A stretch of 64,000 nucleotides of DNA, taken from positions 2,666,001-2,730,000 of the forward strand of contig CP026600.1 in NCBI GenBank assembly GCA_003288255.1, given 5' to 3'. The notes under the pieces were generated by a model that was given only the letters and a program-made list of their open reading frames with translations, was not told the origin of the DNA and searched no databases. Below, in pieces: positions 10,970 through 21,411 of the stretch (position 1 is its first letter; each line of letters opens with the position of its first letter). Made by a program: the position numbers and the translations under genes. Origin of the DNA: Clostridiaceae bacterium 14S0207. GTDB lineage: Bacteria; Bacillota; Clostridia; Clostridiales; Clostridiaceae.

Positions 10970-13900
10970 CTAGTGTTCATCATTTATATCATTTAAGTCT
11001 AAATCATTCTCAAAACTATCAAAAGTTAAATTTTCATATGCTCCAAAGTCATCTTCATCTTCTTCAAAGACTTCTTCTTCAACTTCTACATTTTCTTCTA
11101 TTTTTTCCTCTGTTACTGGAGTATAATTTGAATCCTCTACTCCTTCGATATTTACATCTAATTCTTTAGTTTCTTCCTCTTCTGCAAATTCTTTTAATTG
11201 AATTTCTCCATATGAATCATCAAGAACCTTTACATCTAAACATAATGCTTGAAGTTCTTTTATAAGAACTTTAAACGATTCTGGTACTCCTGGTTCTGGA
11301 ATATTTTCACCTTTAACAATAGCTTCATAAGTTTTTACTCTTCCAACTACATCATCTGATTTAACAGTTAATATTTCTTGTAGAGTATACGCAGCTCCAT
11401 AAGCTTCTAGAGCCCAAACTTCCATCTCACCAAATCTTTGGCCTCCGAATTGAGCTTTACCACCTAATGGTTGCTGAGTTACTAATGAGTAAGGTCCTGT
11501 AGATCTTGCGTGAATCTTATCATCAACCAAGTGGTGAAGTTTTAAGATATACATTATACCTACTGTAACTCTATTATCAAATGCTTCTCCAGTTCTTCCA
11601 TCATATAATACTGTTTTACCGTCTTTATTAAATCCTGCTTTTATAAGATGTTCTTCTATATCTGATTCTGTAGCACCATCAAATACTGGAGTAGCTATAT
11701 GCCATCCTAATTGATGAGCTGCCCATCCAAGGTGAACCTCAAGTACCTGCCCAATGTTCATACGAGAAGGTACCCCTAATGGGTTAAGACATATTTGAAC
11801 AGGTCTTCCATCTGGTAAGAAAGGCATATCTTCAACTGGTAATACCCTTGAGATAACCCCTTTGTTACCATGTCTTCCTGCCATTTTATCTCCTACAGAG
11901 ATTTTTCTCTTCTCAGCAATATAACATCTTACTAATCTATTTACTCCTGGTGGAAGTTCATCGCCATTTTCTCTTGTAAATACTTTTACATCTACAATAA
12001 TACCAGTTGCTCCATGAGGAACTCTAAGTGATGTATCTCTAACTTCTCTAGCCTTCTCACCAAATATTGCTCTTAATAATCTTTCCTCAGCTGTTAATTC
12101 AGTTTCACCTTTTGGTGTAACTTTACCAACAAGAATATCTCCTGATCTAACTTCAGCACCTATTCTAATTATTCCTCTTTCATCAAGGTCCTTAATAGCA
12201 TCATCACTTACATTAGGAATATCACGAGTTATTTCTTCAGGTCCTAGCTTAGTATCTCTAGCCTCTGCTTCATACTCTTCTATATGGATAGATGTGAATA
12301 TGTCATCTCTTACTAACTCTTCAGAAACTAACATCGCATCCTCATAGTTATAACCTTCCCAAGTTATAAATCCTATGATTATATTTTTACCTAATGCAAT
12401 TTCTCCAAGATCTGTAGATGGTCCATCTGCTAATACTGAACCAACTTCCACTCTTTCACCTTTTTCAACTATTGGTCTTTGATTTATACAAGTACCTTGG
12501 TTAGATCTCTTAAACTTCAACAGTTTGTATGTATCTATTGTTCCGTCTGAATCTTTTCTAACTCTAACCTCATTGGCACTTACATATTCAACAACACCGG
12601 CATGTTTTGACTTAGGTAATACCCCTGAATCAACTGCTGCCTTATGTTCTATACCAGTTCCTACAATAGGAGCACTTGGTTTTAATAATGGTACTGCCTG
12701 ACGTTGCATGTTTGATCCCATTAGGGCACGGCTGGCGTCATCATTTTCAAGGAATGGTATCATTCCTGTAGCAACAGAAACTATTTGTCTAGGAGATACG
12801 TCCATTAGATCTACTTCTTCCCTTGGAACTATAAGTACATCTTCTTTATCTCTAACTGTTACTTTTTTATCTATAAAGTATCCATTTTCATCAAGTGGCT
12901 CACTTGCTTCTGCAACTAAAAATCCATCTTCTTCATCTGCTGTGAAATATCTTATTTCATCAGTAGCTCTACCATCTTTGACTATTCTATACGCTGTTTC
13001 TATAAATCCATATTCATTAACTTTAGCATAAGTAGCTAATGAGTTAATAAGCCCTATGTTTGGTCCTTCTGGTGTTTCTATAGGACACATTCTTCCATAG
13101 TGAGAATAGTGAACGTCTCTTACTTCAAAGCCTGCTCTTTCTCTTGATAAACCACCAGGCCCTAAAGCTGATAATCTTCTTTTATGAGTTAACTCAGATA
13201 ATGGATTTGTTTGATCCATGAATTGAGATAACTGAGAACTTCCAAAGAATTCTTTTATTGCTGCAGTTACAGGTCTAATATTAATTAAACCTTGTGGTGT
13301 TATACCTTCTTGATCTTGTATGGTCATTCTCTCTTTTACGACTCTTTCCATTCTAGAAAGGCCAATTCTAAATTGATTTTGTAATAATTCACCAACTGAT
13401 CTTAATCTTCTGTTTCCTAAATGATCTATATCATCATTTTCCCCTATTCCATATGGTAAACCTAATTCATAGCTTATTGTAGCTAAAATATCATCTTTAA
13501 CTATATGTTTAGGTATTAATCTGCTTATATTCTTTTTAATTTCTTCTTTAATTTGTTCTTCATCTGTATAATTTTCTAAAATTGCTTTTAATGTTGGGTA
13601 ATGTACTAATTCTTTTATTTTTAAATCTGATATATCAAATTTAACAAATGCTTTAATATCAACAAAGTTATTTCCTATAACTCTGATGTTTTTATCTTCT
13701 ATCCTGATTTCAACTTTGTTTATACCTAAATTTTGCATCTTAAGAGCTAATTCTCTTGAGATCTTTTCTCCTTCTTCTACTAAAATTTCTCCAGTAGTAG
13801 GATCAACTATATTTTCACCTGCTATTTGATTCGCTATTCTTGTGCTAACTGCTAATTTTTTATTAAATTTATATCTTCCAACTCTTGATAAATCATATCT

Positions 13901-14689
13901 TTTTGCATCAAAGAATAAAGAATCAATTAAAGATTTAGCACTATCTACAGTAGGTGGTTCACCTGGTCTTAATCTTTTATAGATTTCCAATAAGGCTTCT
14001 TCTTCAGTTTTTGTACTATCTTTTTCTATAGTAACTTTTAATCTTTCTTCTTCTCCAAAGAATGATACAAGTTCGGCATCACTACCATATCCCATAGCCC
14101 TTGCAAGGATAGTAATAGGTAGTTTTCTAGTTTTGTCTATTCTAACGTAAATAACTCCATTAGAATCTGTTTCATATTCAAGCCATGCACCTCTATTAGG
14201 TATAACAGTGGAAGAATATAATTTTTTTCCTGTTTTATCTACTACATTACTATAGTATGCTCCTGGTGATCTTACTAACTGACTTACTATTACTCTTTCT
14301 GCACCGTTTATGATGAAAGTTCCTTGCTCTGTCATTAGAGGGAAATCTCCCATAAACACTTCTTGTTCTTTTATTTCACCAGTTTCATTATTACGTAGTC
14401 TTACCTTAACTTTTAATGGTGCAGCATAGTTAGTATCTCTCTCTTTACATTCTTCTACATGATACTTTACATTTGCTTCTTCTAAAGTATAATCTACGAA
14501 TTCTAAAACTAAATTTCCAGTATAGTCTTGTATAGGATTAATATCTTCAAAAACTTCCTTTAATCCTTCATCTAAAAACCATTTGTAAGAATTAAGCTGA
14601 ACTTCTATTAAGTTAGGCATTTGTGTAACGTCTTTAACCTTTGAGAAGCTCATTCTGGTTCTTTTACCAACTTGGACAGGATGTACCAT
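10970..14689 (-). CDS. rpoB: RNA polymerase beta subunit
   Basis: 1239 aa. The rifampicin-binding cluster reads [18 protein letters not shown] then [13 protein letters not shown], with all usual sensitive residues (Q, D, H, S). The flap and [12 protein letters not shown] region are intact. The last about 70 residues form a very acidic tail (long runs of E and D, ending DLNDINDEH), a clostridial-type C-terminal extension. The gene has its own promoter and is separated from rplL by a terminator. Confidence 0.98.
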   Translation of the reverse strand: MVHPVQVGKRTRMSFSKVKDVTQMPNLIEVQLNSYKWFLDEGLKEVFEDINPIQDYTGNLVLEFVDYTLEEANVKYHVEECKERDTNYAAPLKVKVRLRNNETGEIKEQEVFMGDFPLMTEQGTFIINGAERVIVSQLVRSPGAYYSNVVDKTGKKLYSSTVIPNRGAWLEYETDSNGVIYVRIDKTRKLPITILARAMGYGSDAELVSFFGEEERLKVTIEKDSTKTEEEALLEIYKRLRPGEPPTVDSAKSLIDSLFFDAKRYDLSRVGRYKFNKKLAVSTRIANQIAGENIVDPTTGEILVEEGEKISRELALKMQNLGINKVEIRIEDKNIRVIGNNFVDIKAFVKFDISDLKIKELVHYPTLKAILENYTDEEQIKEEIKKNISRLIPKHIVKDDILATISYELGLPYGIGENDDIDHLGNRRLRSVGELLQNQFRIGLSRMERVVKERMTIQDQEGITPQGLINIRPVTAAIKEFFGSSQLSQFMDQTNPLSELTHKRRLSALGPGGLSRERAGFEVRDVHYSHYGRMCPIETPEGPNIGLINSLATYAKVNEYGFIETAYRIVKDGRATDEIRYFTADEEDGFLVAEASEPLDENGYFIDKKVTVRDKEDVLIVPREEVDLMDVSPRQIVSVATGMIPFLENDDASRALMGSNMQRQAVPLLKPSAPIVGTGIEHKAAVDSGVLPKSKHAGVVEYVSANEVRVRKDSDGTIDTYKLLKFKRSNQGTCINQRPIVEKGERVEVGSVLADGPSTDLGEIALGKNIIIGFITWEGYNYEDAMLVSEELVRDDIFTSIHIEEYEAEARDTKLGPEEITRDIPNVSDDAIKDLDERGIIRIGAEVRSGDILVGKVTPKGETELTAEERLLRAIFGEKAREVRDTSLRVPHGATGIIVDVKVFTRENGDELPPGVNRLVRCYIAEKRKISVGDKMAGRHGNKGVISRVLPVEDMPFLPDGRPVQICLNPLGVPSRMNIGQVLEVHLGWAAHQLGWHIATPVFDGATESDIEEHLIKAGFNKDGKTVLYDGRTGEAFDNRVTVGIMYILKLHHLVDDKIHARSTGPYSLVTQQPLGGKAQFGGQRFGEMEVWALEAYGAAYTLQEILTVKSDDVVGRVKTYEAIVKGENIPEPGVPESFKVLIKELQALCLDVKVLDDSYGEIQLKEFAEEEETKELDVNIEGVEDSNYTPVTEEKIEENVEVEEEVFEEDEDDFGAYENLTFDSFENDLDLNDINDEH

Positions 14690-14882
14690 GGGCTTTCACT
14701 CCTTGTTTAAAGTAAAATAGGCAAAAAATCTTCATTTTTTGTGTTAAAACTTTTATTTTTGTCTAACTCTCTTTATTATATCCAAAATAATGTAATTAAT
14801 TCAACTATGCACTATTTTGTCTTATTTGAGTATCTTTTTAATTGTTATTTTACCGTACTATAATAAATCAATGCAATTATTT
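14690..14882 (-). other. rpoBC 5' leader
   Basis: About 190 nt of AT-rich untranslated leader between the predicted promoter and the rpoB start. No coding sequence or recognised structured RNA was seen in it. Confidence 0.5.
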
Positions 14883-14911
14883 ATTCTATCACGTAAATTT
14901 TAATATGTCAA
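14883..14911 (-). promoter_or_regulatory. Promoter of rpoBC
   Basis: Minus strand TTGACA (14906-14911), 17-bp spacer, TAGAAT (14883-14888): a near-consensus sigma-A promoter right behind the rplL terminator. Confidence 0.8.
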
Positions 14912-14923
14912 ATAAAGAGATTT

Positions 14924-14957
14924 TAAAAAAGGGCACTTTTTACAAAGTGCCCTTTTG
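14924..14957 (-). terminator. Intrinsic terminator after rplL
   Basis: GC-containing stem AAGGGCACTTT/AAAGTGCCCTT with a short loop, followed on the minus strand by TTTTTT. It lies 10 bases after the rplL stop and separates rplJL from rpoBC. Confidence 0.88.
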
Positions 14958-14966
14958 GCCTATTTA

Positions 14967-15332
14967 TTATTTTAATTCAACAGTAGCTCCAACTTCTTCT
15001 AATTGAGCTTTCATTTTTTCAGCTTCGTCTTTAGCTATGCCTTCTTTTAATGTCTTAGGTGCACCATCAACGATGTCCTTAGCTTCTTTTAATCCTAATC
15101 CAGTTATTTCTCTAACAACTTTGATTACTTTAATTTTTTGAGAACCAGAGTTTGCTAATACAACTTCAAACTCGTTCTTTTCTTCTGCAGCTCCTGCAGC
15201 TCCTGCAGCTCCTGCTACTGCTACTGGTGCAGCAGCGCTTACTCCGAATTCTTCTTCGCAAGCTTTAACTAATTCGTTTAATTCCATAACGCTCATTTCT
15301 TTTATAGCTTGAATCATTTCTTCTCTTGTCAT
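14967..15332 (-). CDS. rplL: 50S ribosomal protein L7/L12
   Basis: 121 aa stalk protein that recruits translation GTPases. N-terminal dimer domain (to about residue 35), Ala/Gly-rich hinge ([19 protein letters not shown]) and C-terminal domain with the conserved [20 protein letters not shown] helix region. It is 32 bp after rplJ and ends in a strong terminator. Confidence 0.98.
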   Translation of the reverse strand: MTREEMIQAIKEMSVMELNELVKACEEEFGVSAAAPVAVAGAAGAAGAAEEKNEFEVVLANSGSQKIKVIKVVREITGLGLKEAKDIVDGAPKTLKEGIAKDEAEKMKAQLEEVGATVELK

Positions 15333-15364
15333 TGTTAAAACACCTCCAAAATTTCTAGAACCAA

Positions 15365-15871
15365 CTATTCAGCTGTTTCGCTTTCTTTTTTCTCTTTAAT
15401 TGCATTTAATAAGTATGCAAGATTTGATAATGGAGCTTTGAAGCTTCCAAGAAGTTTTGCAAGTAAAACTTCCTTTGATGGGATTGATGCAAGTTCTTTT
15501 ATTCTGTTTATATCGAATACTTCACCTTGAACAATACCTGCTTTTAGCTCTAATTTCTTATGATCTTTAGCAAAATTATTTAATATTCTTGCTGGTGCTG
15601 TTGGATCTTCATAGCTTATTGCAATTGAAACTGGTCCGTTTAAATATTCATCTAAACCTTCAATTCCTAATTCTTTCAAAGCTAATGTAGTTAAAGTATT
15701 TTTATATACCTTATATTCAACACCTGATTCTCTTAATTGCTTTCTAAGCTCAGTGTCTTCTTCAACATTTAATCCTTGATAATCTGCAAGGATGATTGCT
15801 TGAGCTTTTTCTAGCTTTTCTTTTATTTCTTGAACCTTTGCTTCTTTTAATTGTCTGTTTTTGCTTAACAC
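15365..15871 (-). CDS. rplJ: 50S ribosomal protein L10 (GTG start)
   Basis: 168 aa. L10 anchors L7/L12 dimers to the stalk base; the C-terminal helix ([17 protein letters not shown]) is the L12 binding region. GTG at 15871 gives the canonical [19 protein letters not shown] start and has AGGAGG 9 bases upstream; the longer reading from 15889 would include that site. It is preceded by a structured L10 leader and its own promoter, consistent with autoregulation known for the L10-L12 operon. Confidence 0.96.
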   Translation of the reverse strand: MLSKNRQLKEAKVQEIKEKLEKAQAIILADYQGLNVEEDTELRKQLRESGVEYKVYKNTLTTLALKELGIEGLDEYLNGPVSIAISYEDPTAPARILNNFAKDHKKLELKAGIVQGEVFDINRIKELASIPSKEVLLAKLLGSFKAPLSNLAYLLNAIKEKKESETAE

Positions 15872-15904
15872 TGTGTGCCACCTCCTCACAGTTTGCTATA
15901 TAAA

Positions 15905-16030
15905 ATTAAAGTCTCTCCGTAAACACACGAAGAGACTATTATATACAATATATATACGTCTTCCTCGGTAGGCGACATAATCTTACGCTTTTCAGCACCT
16001 ACGGTCTACGGAACTAACTTATTATTCATT
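15905..16030 (-). ncRNA. Ribosomal protein L10 leader (autoregulatory)
   Basis: The transcript between the promoter and rplJ carries the conserved GTAGACCGTAGGTGC and CGCCTACCGAGG elements of the Firmicute L10 leader. It is followed by a stem AGTCTC/GAGACT (15907-15939) ending in a T-rich tract, likely the attenuator. Binding of L10-(L12)4 to this leader is established for the family; here it is inferred from sequence. Confidence 0.8.
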
Positions 16031-16041
16031 TTAATAAAACT

Positions 16042-16070
16042 ATTATATCAATTTTATACATGTTAGTCAA
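16042..16070 (-). promoter_or_regulatory. Promoter of rplJ-rplL
   Basis: Minus strand TTGACT (16065-16070), 17-bp spacer, perfect TATAAT (16042-16047), directly behind rplA and ahead of the L10 leader. Confidence 0.85.
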
Positions 16071-16095
16071 GAAAAATTTTTATTTTTTATAAAAA

Positions 16096-16794
16096 TTACT
16101 CAAGAACTTTTACTGGATTAACCTTTACACCAGGTCCCATTGTACTAGAAACTGATACTGATTTTAAATATTGACCTTTAGCTGCAGCTGGCTTAGCTTT
16201 TACAACAGCTTCCATTAAAGCTTTGAAGTTATCTTGTAACTTTTCAGCTCCAAAAGATTTCTTTCCGATTGGCACGTGAACTATAGAAGTTTTATCAACT
16301 CTATATTCAACTTTACCAGCTTTAATTTCGCTTAAAGCTTTTGCTACATCAAAAGTAACTGTTCCTGATTTTGGGTTTGGCATTAAACCTTTAGGTCCAA
16401 GAACTCTACCGATTCTACCAACTAATCCCATCATATCTGGAGTAGCTACAACTACATCAAATTCAAACCAATTTTCTTTTTGAATTTTTTCTATTAATTC
16501 TTCTGCACCTACATAATCTGCACCTGCAGCTTGAGCTTCTTTAGCTTTTTCACCTTTAGCAAAAACTAAAACTCTAACAGTTTTACCTGTTCCATGAGGA
16601 AGTACAACTGCTCCTCTAACTTGTTGATCAGCATGTCTTGGGTCTACTCCAAGTTTTACTGCAAGTTCGATAGTTTCATCAAATTTAGCCTTAGAAGTTT
16701 TAACAGTTAATTCTAAAGCTTCTGATGGTGTATATAAAGTGTTTCTGTCTACTAACTTTGCACTTTCTATGTAATTCTTACCTTTATTTGGCAT
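16096..16794 (-). CDS. rplA: 50S ribosomal protein L1
   Basis: 232 aa. L1 forms the mobile stalk near the E site. Typical motifs: [36 protein letters not shown]-like [19 protein letters not shown], and [22 protein letters not shown] 16794 is preferred over the longer frame from 16839: it has AAGGAGG 9 bases upstream and gives the normal length and [11 protein letters not shown]-terminus. It is 78 bp after rplK. Confidence 0.97.
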   Translation of the reverse strand: MPNKGKNYIESAKLVDRNTLYTPSEALELTVKTSKAKFDETIELAVKLGVDPRHADQQVRGAVVLPHGTGKTVRVLVFAKGEKAKEAQAAGADYVGAEELIEKIQKENWFEFDVVVATPDMMGLVGRIGRVLGPKGLMPNPKSGTVTFDVAKALSEIKAGKVEYRVDKTSIVHVPIGKKSFGAEKLQDNFKALMEAVVKAKPAAAKGQYLKSVSVSSTMGPGVKVNPVKVLE

Positions 16795-16871
16795 AGTTTC
16801 TATCCTCCTTTGTGGTACTAACGGTATATAACCTCCCACGATTATCGAATTAAAAATTACTTTTCTTTTAA

Positions 16872-17297
16872 TTATTCAACTACTTCTACGCCCATGCTTC
16901 TTGCTGTTCCAGCAATCATTCTCATTGCGCTTTCTACTGATGCAGCATTTAAATCTGGCATCTTTAACTCAGCTATTTCTTTAACTTGAGCACTAGTGAT
17001 TTTAGCTACCTTAGTTTTGTTAGGTTGAGCTGAACCACTTTCTAAACCAGCAGCTTTTTTAATTAGTACAGCAGCCGGTGGAGTTTTTAATATGAAGCTA
17101 AATGATCTATCTTGATATACTGTTATAACAACAGGTATGATCATACCTGCTTGATTAGCAGTTTTAGCGTTAAACTCCTTTGTGAAAGCCATGATATTAA
17201 CACCATGTTGTCCTAATGCTGGACCAACTGGTGGTGCTGGTGTAGCCTTTCCAGCAGGAAGTTGAAGTTTAATTATTCCTGTAACTTTTTTTGCCAT
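16872..17297 (-). CDS. rplK: 50S ribosomal protein L11
   Basis: 141 aa, normal. L11 makes the GTPase-associated centre with 23S and, in many bacteria, activates RelA. The N-terminal proline-rich segment [30 protein letters not shown] (thiostrepton-contact region) is intact. It follows nusG in the same operon with AGGAGGTG in front. Confidence 0.98.
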   Translation of the reverse strand: MAKKVTGIIKLQLPAGKATPAPPVGPALGQHGVNIMAFTKEFNAKTANQAGMIIPVVITVYQDRSFSFILKTPPAAVLIKKAAGLESGSAQPNKTKVAKITSAQVKEIAELKMPDLNAASVESAMRMIAGTARSMGVEVVE

Positions 17298-17376
17298 GAG
17301 TTTACACCTCCTGAATTGTGGTAATGCGGATTTTCATCCTCCCACTTATTTAAGACATAAGTCTTACATAAGTACA

Positions 17377-17904
17377 TTATTCTAAATTTTTTATTTGATT
17401 AAATTGAAGTTCAACAGGGGTTTCCCTATTAAACAAATTAACAAATCCTTTAATAATTTGTTTCTCTAAGTTTATTTCTTGTATTTGAGCAACGTGACCT
17501 TCAAAAGCCCCTTCTATTATCTGAACACTATCACCAACTTCAAAATCAACTTCGACTACATTTTCACATATTCCCATTGATTTTGCTTCCTCATCACTTA
17601 ACGGAACTGGTTTGTTAGGTTCTGGACCTACGAATCCTGTTACTCCTCTAGTATTTCTAACAACATACCAAGAGTCTTCGTTCATAATCATTTTAACCAT
17701 AACGTAGCCTGGAAAAACTTTTTTCAAAGTACTTTTTTTCTTACCATCTTTTACTTCTATTTGTTCTTCCATCGGAACTTGGATATCATAGATATACTTT
17801 TGTAGATTTCTATTTTCAACTACTTTTTCTATATTAGCTTTTACTTTATTTTCATAACCTGAGTATGTATGAACTACATACCATCTTACTTTATTTTCAT
17901 CCAT
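17377..17904 (-). CDS. nusG: Transcription elongation/antitermination factor NusG
   Basis: 175 aa. NGN domain (RWYVVHTYSGYENKVKANIEK, then VFPGYVMVKMIMNEDSWYVVRNTRGVTGFVG) and C-terminal KOW domain starting near residue 122 (FEVGDSVQIIEGAFEGHVAQIQEI). It couples RNA polymerase with the ribosome and modulates pausing. The gene sits between secE and rplK, the standard arrangement. Confidence 0.97.
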   Translation of the reverse strand: MDENKVRWYVVHTYSGYENKVKANIEKVVENRNLQKYIYDIQVPMEEQIEVKDGKKKSTLKKVFPGYVMVKMIMNEDSWYVVRNTRGVTGFVGPEPNKPVPLSDEEAKSMGICENVVEVDFEVGDSVQIIEGAFEGHVAQIQEINLEKQIIKGFVNLFNRETPVELQFNQIKNLE

Positions 17905-17965
17905 ATCTAAAGGGACTTTTATAAATTAAAATAAATGTCCCTACCTCCTTTGAATATCTAATAAA

Positions 17966-18190
17966 CTATTTAAAAATCATCTGATATACATTTACAAATA
18001 CAGCGTCTAAGACACCAACAAGTGCCATGTATAACACACAAAAGCCAACAACTGCTGCAGTAGCTTTTTTAATATCTTTTTTTTGGGGCCACGTAATTCT
18101 TTTAAATTCTGCCTTTAGCCCTCTAAAAAAACTTCCTAGACCTTTTTTGTTGTAGGAACCATTAGTTTCTTTTATTTCTTTATTAGACAT
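17966..18190 (-). CDS. secE: Preprotein translocase subunit SecE
   Basis: 74 aa from ATG 18190. Single transmembrane segment near the C-terminus (AAVVGFCVLYMALVGVLDAVFV) preceded by the amphipathic helix FRGLKAEFKRITWPQKKDIKKAT, which carries the conserved W-P. It is part of the SecYEG channel. A longer reading from TTG 18217 is possible but would include the GGGGATGTG site that serves this ATG. It precedes nusG, as in most bacteria. Confidence 0.93.
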   Translation of the reverse strand: MSNKEIKETNGSYNKKGLGSFFRGLKAEFKRITWPQKKDIKKATAAVVGFCVLYMALVGVLDAVFVNVYQMIFK

Positions 18191-18231
18191 TTTATTCACA
18201 TCCCCAAAAATATTCAAAGAAAAGTTTCTAA

Positions 18232-18381
18232 CTATTTTGTTTCTTTGTGTAGTGTATGCTTATGACAGAATTTGCAATACTTATTTATTTCTATTCTCTC
18301 AGGGTTGTTCTTTTTATTCTTCATTGAGCTGTAGTTTCTTTGTTTGCACTCTGAACAAGCTAATGTAACTTTAACTCTCAT
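18232..18381 (-). CDS. rpmG: 50S ribosomal protein L33, zinc (four-cysteine) form
   Basis: 49 aa. The reading starts [20 protein letters not shown] and ends [10 protein letters not shown]. The two CxxC pairs (C9/C12 and C36/C39) are intact, so this is the zinc-binding type of L33. AGGAGGTG precedes the ATG. First gene of the rpmG-secE-nusG-rplK-rplA unit. Confidence 0.95.
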   Translation of the reverse strand: MRVKVTLACSECKQRNYSSMKNKKNNPERIEINKYCKFCHKHTLHKETK

Positions 18382-18449
18382 TTGCTGCACCTCCTACCCT
18401 TAAGCAAATTGCGTTTCTTTTTCTTAACTGCATGTTAGGTTACTTAAAT

Positions 18450-18478
18450 AATTTATCATAACTTAACACTCATGTCAA
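18450..18478 (-). promoter_or_regulatory. Promoter of rpmG-secE-nusG-rplK-rplA
   Basis: Minus strand TTGACA (18473-18478), 17-bp spacer, TAAATT (18450-18455), lying between the tuf copy 2 terminator and rpmG. Confidence 0.7.
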
Positions 18479-18605
18479 CAAAGTATAGTTCTATGATATT
18501 TATCTCCTAAAAACTAAATCTACTAATACAAAGTATAGTATTTTTAAAGTTTATATAATCATGAATTTTTCTGTATCTTATATATTGTTATATACTTTAT
18601 ATATA

Positions 18606-18648
18606 AATAAAAACTCTTCATCCCCATCCTTGAAGATGAAGAGTTCCT
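18606..18648 (-). terminator. Intrinsic terminator after tuf copy 2
   Basis: Stem AACTCTTCATC/GATGAAGAGTT with a loop of about 14 bases, followed by TTTTATTTATAT on the minus strand, 20 bases after the tuf stop. Confidence 0.85.
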
Positions 18649-18666
18649 CTATTTAATTTACAAAGA

Positions 18667-19860
18667 CTACTCGATTATAGTAGTAACAACTCCTGATCCT
18701 ACTGTTCTTCCGCCTTCTCTTATTGCGAATCTTAATCCTTCTTCCATTGCTACTTTTGTGATTAACTCAACATTCATATCAATGTGGTCCCCAGGCATTA
18801 CCATTTCTACTCCGTCTGGTAATTGGATTGATCCTGTTACGTCTGTTGTTCTGAAGTAGAATTGTGGTCTATATCCGTTAAAGAATGGAGTGTGTCTTCC
18901 ACCTTCTTCTTTCTTTAATACGTATACTTGACCTACGAATTTCTTATGAGGTTTTACTGATCCTGTTTTTGCAAGTACTTGACCTCTTTGAACATCTGTT
19001 CTTTGTACTCCTCTTAATAATGCTCCGATGTTATCTCCAGCCATTGCTTGGTCTAGTAACTTTCTGAACATTTCTACTCCTGTACATACTACTTTCTTTG
19101 ACTCATCTGCTAATCCTACGATTTCGATTTCGTCTCCAACTTTTAATATACCTCTTTCAACTCTTCCAGTTACAACTGTTCCTCTTCCTGTAATTGTGAA
19201 TACGTCTTCGATTGGCATTAAGAAATCTTTATCTGTATCTCTTTCTGGTGTTGGAATGTAGTTATCGATCTCTTCCATTAAGTCTAAGATACATTGAGTT
19301 TTTGAATCATCTTCTAAGTTGTTGATTGCTTCTAATGCTGATCCTGATACTATTGGAGCTGCATCTCCATCAAATCCATACTCACTTAATAATTCTCTTA
19401 CTTCCATCTCTACTAATTCTAGTAATTCTGGATCATCTACCATATCAGCTTTGTTTAAGAATACTACTATGTGTTGTACTCCTACTCTTGATGCTAATAG
19501 GATATGTTCTCTTGTTTGTGGCATTGGACCATCTGCTGCTGATACAACTAAGATAGCTCCATCCATTTGTGCTGCTCCTGTAATCATGTTCTTTACATAG
19601 TCAGCGTGTCCTGGACAGTCAACGTGTGCATAGTGTCTGTTGTCTGTTTCATACTCAACGTGTGAAGTATTGATTGTGATTCCTCTTTCTTTTTCTTCTG
19701 GTGCTTTATCGATTTCATCATATTTTGATGCTTCTGCGAATCCCTTTTTAGATAATACCATTGTAATCGCTGCTGTTAATGTAGTCTTACCATGGTCTAC
19801 GTGTCCTATTGTTCCTATATTTACGTGTGGTTTTTTTCTTTCAAATTTAGCTTTTGCCAT
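18667..19860 (-). CDS. tuf: Elongation factor Tu, copy 2
   Basis: 397 aa, identical in protein sequence to copy 1 (offset 16181 bp); the identity extends through the ribosome binding site and a few bases past the stop. Delivers aminoacyl-tRNA to the ribosome; motifs [13 protein letters not shown] and NKAD intact. Here it stands alone behind tRNA-Thr instead of behind fusA, and probably shares a transcript with that tRNA. The perfect identity suggests ongoing gene conversion between the copies. Confidence 0.98.
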   Translation of the reverse strand: MAKAKFERKKPHVNIGTIGHVDHGKTTLTAAITMVLSKKGFAEASKYDEIDKAPEEKERGITINTSHVEYETDNRHYAHVDCPGHADYVKNMITGAAQMDGAILVVSAADGPMPQTREHILLASRVGVQHIVVFLNKADMVDDPELLELVEMEVRELLSEYGFDGDAAPIVSGSALEAINNLEDDSKTQCILDLMEEIDNYIPTPERDTDKDFLMPIEDVFTITGRGTVVTGRVERGILKVGDEIEIVGLADESKKVVCTGVEMFRKLLDQAMAGDNIGALLRGVQRTDVQRGQVLAKTGSVKPHKKFVGQVYVLKKEEGGRHTPFFNGYRPQFYFRTTDVTGSIQLPDGVEMVMPGDHIDMNVELITKVAMEEGLRFAIREGGRTVGSGVVTTIIE

Positions 19861-19959
19861 TATTTTTTCCTCCTTTATATAAAAAAATACTTTAAGTAAT
19901 AATTTTTTTGTTTAATAAACTCATCCTGGTGTGTTGTATATAAAAAAATAAAAAAAGCT

Positions 19960-20035
19960 TGGAGCCCAAGACCGGGATTGAACCGGTGACCTCCACCTTA
20001 CCAAGGTGACGCTCTGCCTACTGAGCTACATGGGC
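19960..20035 (-). tRNA. tRNA-Thr (anticodon GGT)
   Basis: 76 nt including encoded CCA. The D arm, the anticodon arm TCACC-TTGGTAA-GGTGG and the T arm with GGTTCAATCC all fold. In the acceptor stem, position 6 with 67 reads T-T, so one internal pair is mismatched; the other six pairs are canonical. It lies 100 bp in front of tuf copy 2 on the same strand. Confidence 0.95.
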
Positions 20036-20048
20036 TTATTTCATCACC

Positions 20049-20079
20049 ATTATAACCTTTAAACATTTAGCCATTTTAC
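20049..20079 (-). promoter_or_regulatory. Possible promoter of tRNA-Thr/tuf
   Basis: Minus strand has a perfect TATAAT (20049-20054) 14 bases before the tRNA 5' end. No good -35 hexamer is visible at 17-18 bp, so only the -10 is convincing. Confidence 0.4.
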
Positions 20080-20179
20080 ATTTTTTTAGACACACCAAAA
20101 TCATTTTATGTAAATGTTAAATTACATCACAACTAATTATTAATTTTACCCTTTTTAAACTATGTTGTCAATATGGAAT

Positions 20180-20830
20180 TTATCTTTTAGATAAACATTT
20201 TTCTAGTTTTCTTTTAACCCTTTGAAGTGCATTATCTATTGATTTTGCATGCCTATCTAAATCACAAGCTATTTCTTGATAAGACTTTCCATCTAAGTAG
20301 GAATTTAATACCTCTAATTCTAAATCTGATAGTACTTTACTGATTTCTTTTTCTATGGCACTTACTTCTTCCCTACTTATAATTAATTCTTCTGGATTAG
20401 TAACTTTTAAACTTGATAGAACATCAATTAACGTTCTATCTGATTCTTCATCGTATATTGGTTTATTTAAAGATACATATGTATTTAGAGGTATATGCTT
20501 TTGTCTTGTGGCTGTTTTTATTGCAGTTATTATTTGTCTAGTAACACAAAGTTCTGCGAAGGCTTTAAATGAAGATAATTTATCAGCCTTGAAATCTCTT
20601 ATAGCCTTATATAAGCCTATCATACCCTCTTGATATATATCTTCTTTGTCTGCCCCTATTAAAAAATAGGATTTAGATTTGCATTTTACGAAAGTTTCAT
20701 ACTTATTAATCAAATAGTCCTGAGCCTCTACATTTCCATTTTTAGCTTCAACAACTATTTCTTCATCTAACATTCCTTGAAATTTTTTATCATCAATAAA
20801 ATTTTCAGTACAACTAAACCTATTATCCAC
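20180..20830 (-). CDS. sigH: RNA polymerase sigma factor SigH (sporulation, GTG start)
   Basis: 216 aa sigma-70 family protein. Region 2 has NKYETFVKCKSKSYFLIGADKEDIYQEGMIGLYKAIRDF; region 4 has LSDLELEVLNSYLDGKSYQEIACDLDRHAKSIDNALQRVKRKLEK, the helix-turn-helix for the -35. This matches SigH/Spo0H, which directs early sporulation genes. GTG 20830 is chosen because GGAGGG is 6 bases upstream. Gene order mrnC-rlmB-yacP-sigH is the one known around sigH in Firmicutes. Confidence 0.93.
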   Translation of the reverse strand: MDNRFSCTENFIDDKKFQGMLDEEIVVEAKNGNVEAQDYLINKYETFVKCKSKSYFLIGADKEDIYQEGMIGLYKAIRDFKADKLSSFKAFAELCVTRQIITAIKTATRQKHIPLNTYVSLNKPIYDEESDRTLIDVLSSLKVTNPEELIISREEVSAIEKEISKVLSDLELEVLNSYLDGKSYQEIACDLDRHAKSIDNALQRVKRKLEKCLSKR

Positions 20831-20893
20831 TTTTATCCCTCCAAGACCAACACACAATTCTTTTATGATTATACACTACTTAATGAAGGGACT

Positions 20894-21403
20894 TCAACCG
20901 TTTCTACGCATTTTGTCTAAGGTATTCAGTATATTCTTGTCAACAAGATCTTCTATCAAATTTCTTCCATCTGCATAATTTGAGTTTATTCTTCTAGTAA
21001 TTCCATGGTTCATGTTTTGTATCTCGTGAAAAAACTCTAAAGATGACTTTCTAGTGGCTCCTCTTTGAAATACTAATTGCTGTTCTAATGAATCAGATGT
21101 CACTACACACACATCAGATTTTCTTCCTATTTTATTAACTGATCTTTCAATAAAACTATCTGCAGTTTCTCCATATTTAGTAAAAACCACTATAAGATCA
21201 CCAATTCTTTCTTTATTTTCAAGGGCACCTTTTACCATATGAGCATCAAACACCAAAAAAACTTTATATCCTTTAAAAGAAACATAATTTTGAAGTATGT
21301 CTATTAATTTTTGTCTTGCACCTTCAAAATTATGTTCTTTAATAGAAGCTAAATTAGGCCAACTATTTATAACATTGTATCCATCTACAAAAACTATTTT
21401 CAC
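20894..21403 (-). CDS. yacP: NYN-domain ribosome-associated endoribonuclease (Rae1/YacP family)
   Basis: 169 aa, one PIN-like NYN domain: the start VFVDGYNVINSWPNL carries the first acidic residue, with VFDAH (near 52) and the YGETADSFIERSV segment (near 80) adding others, then VCVVTSDSLEQQLVF. The Bacillus homologue Rae1 cleaves mRNA in the ribosomal A site. It lies 9 bp after rlmB and before sigH. Confidence 0.9.
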   Translation of the reverse strand: MKIVFVDGYNVINSWPNLASIKEHNFEGARQKLIDILQNYVSFKGYKVFLVFDAHMVKGALENKERIGDLIVVFTKYGETADSFIERSVNKIGRKSDVCVVTSDSLEQQLVFQRGATRKSSLEFFHEIQNMNHGITRRINSNYADGRNLIEDLVDKNILNTLDKMRRNG

Positions 21404-21411
21404 TTTTAAAC

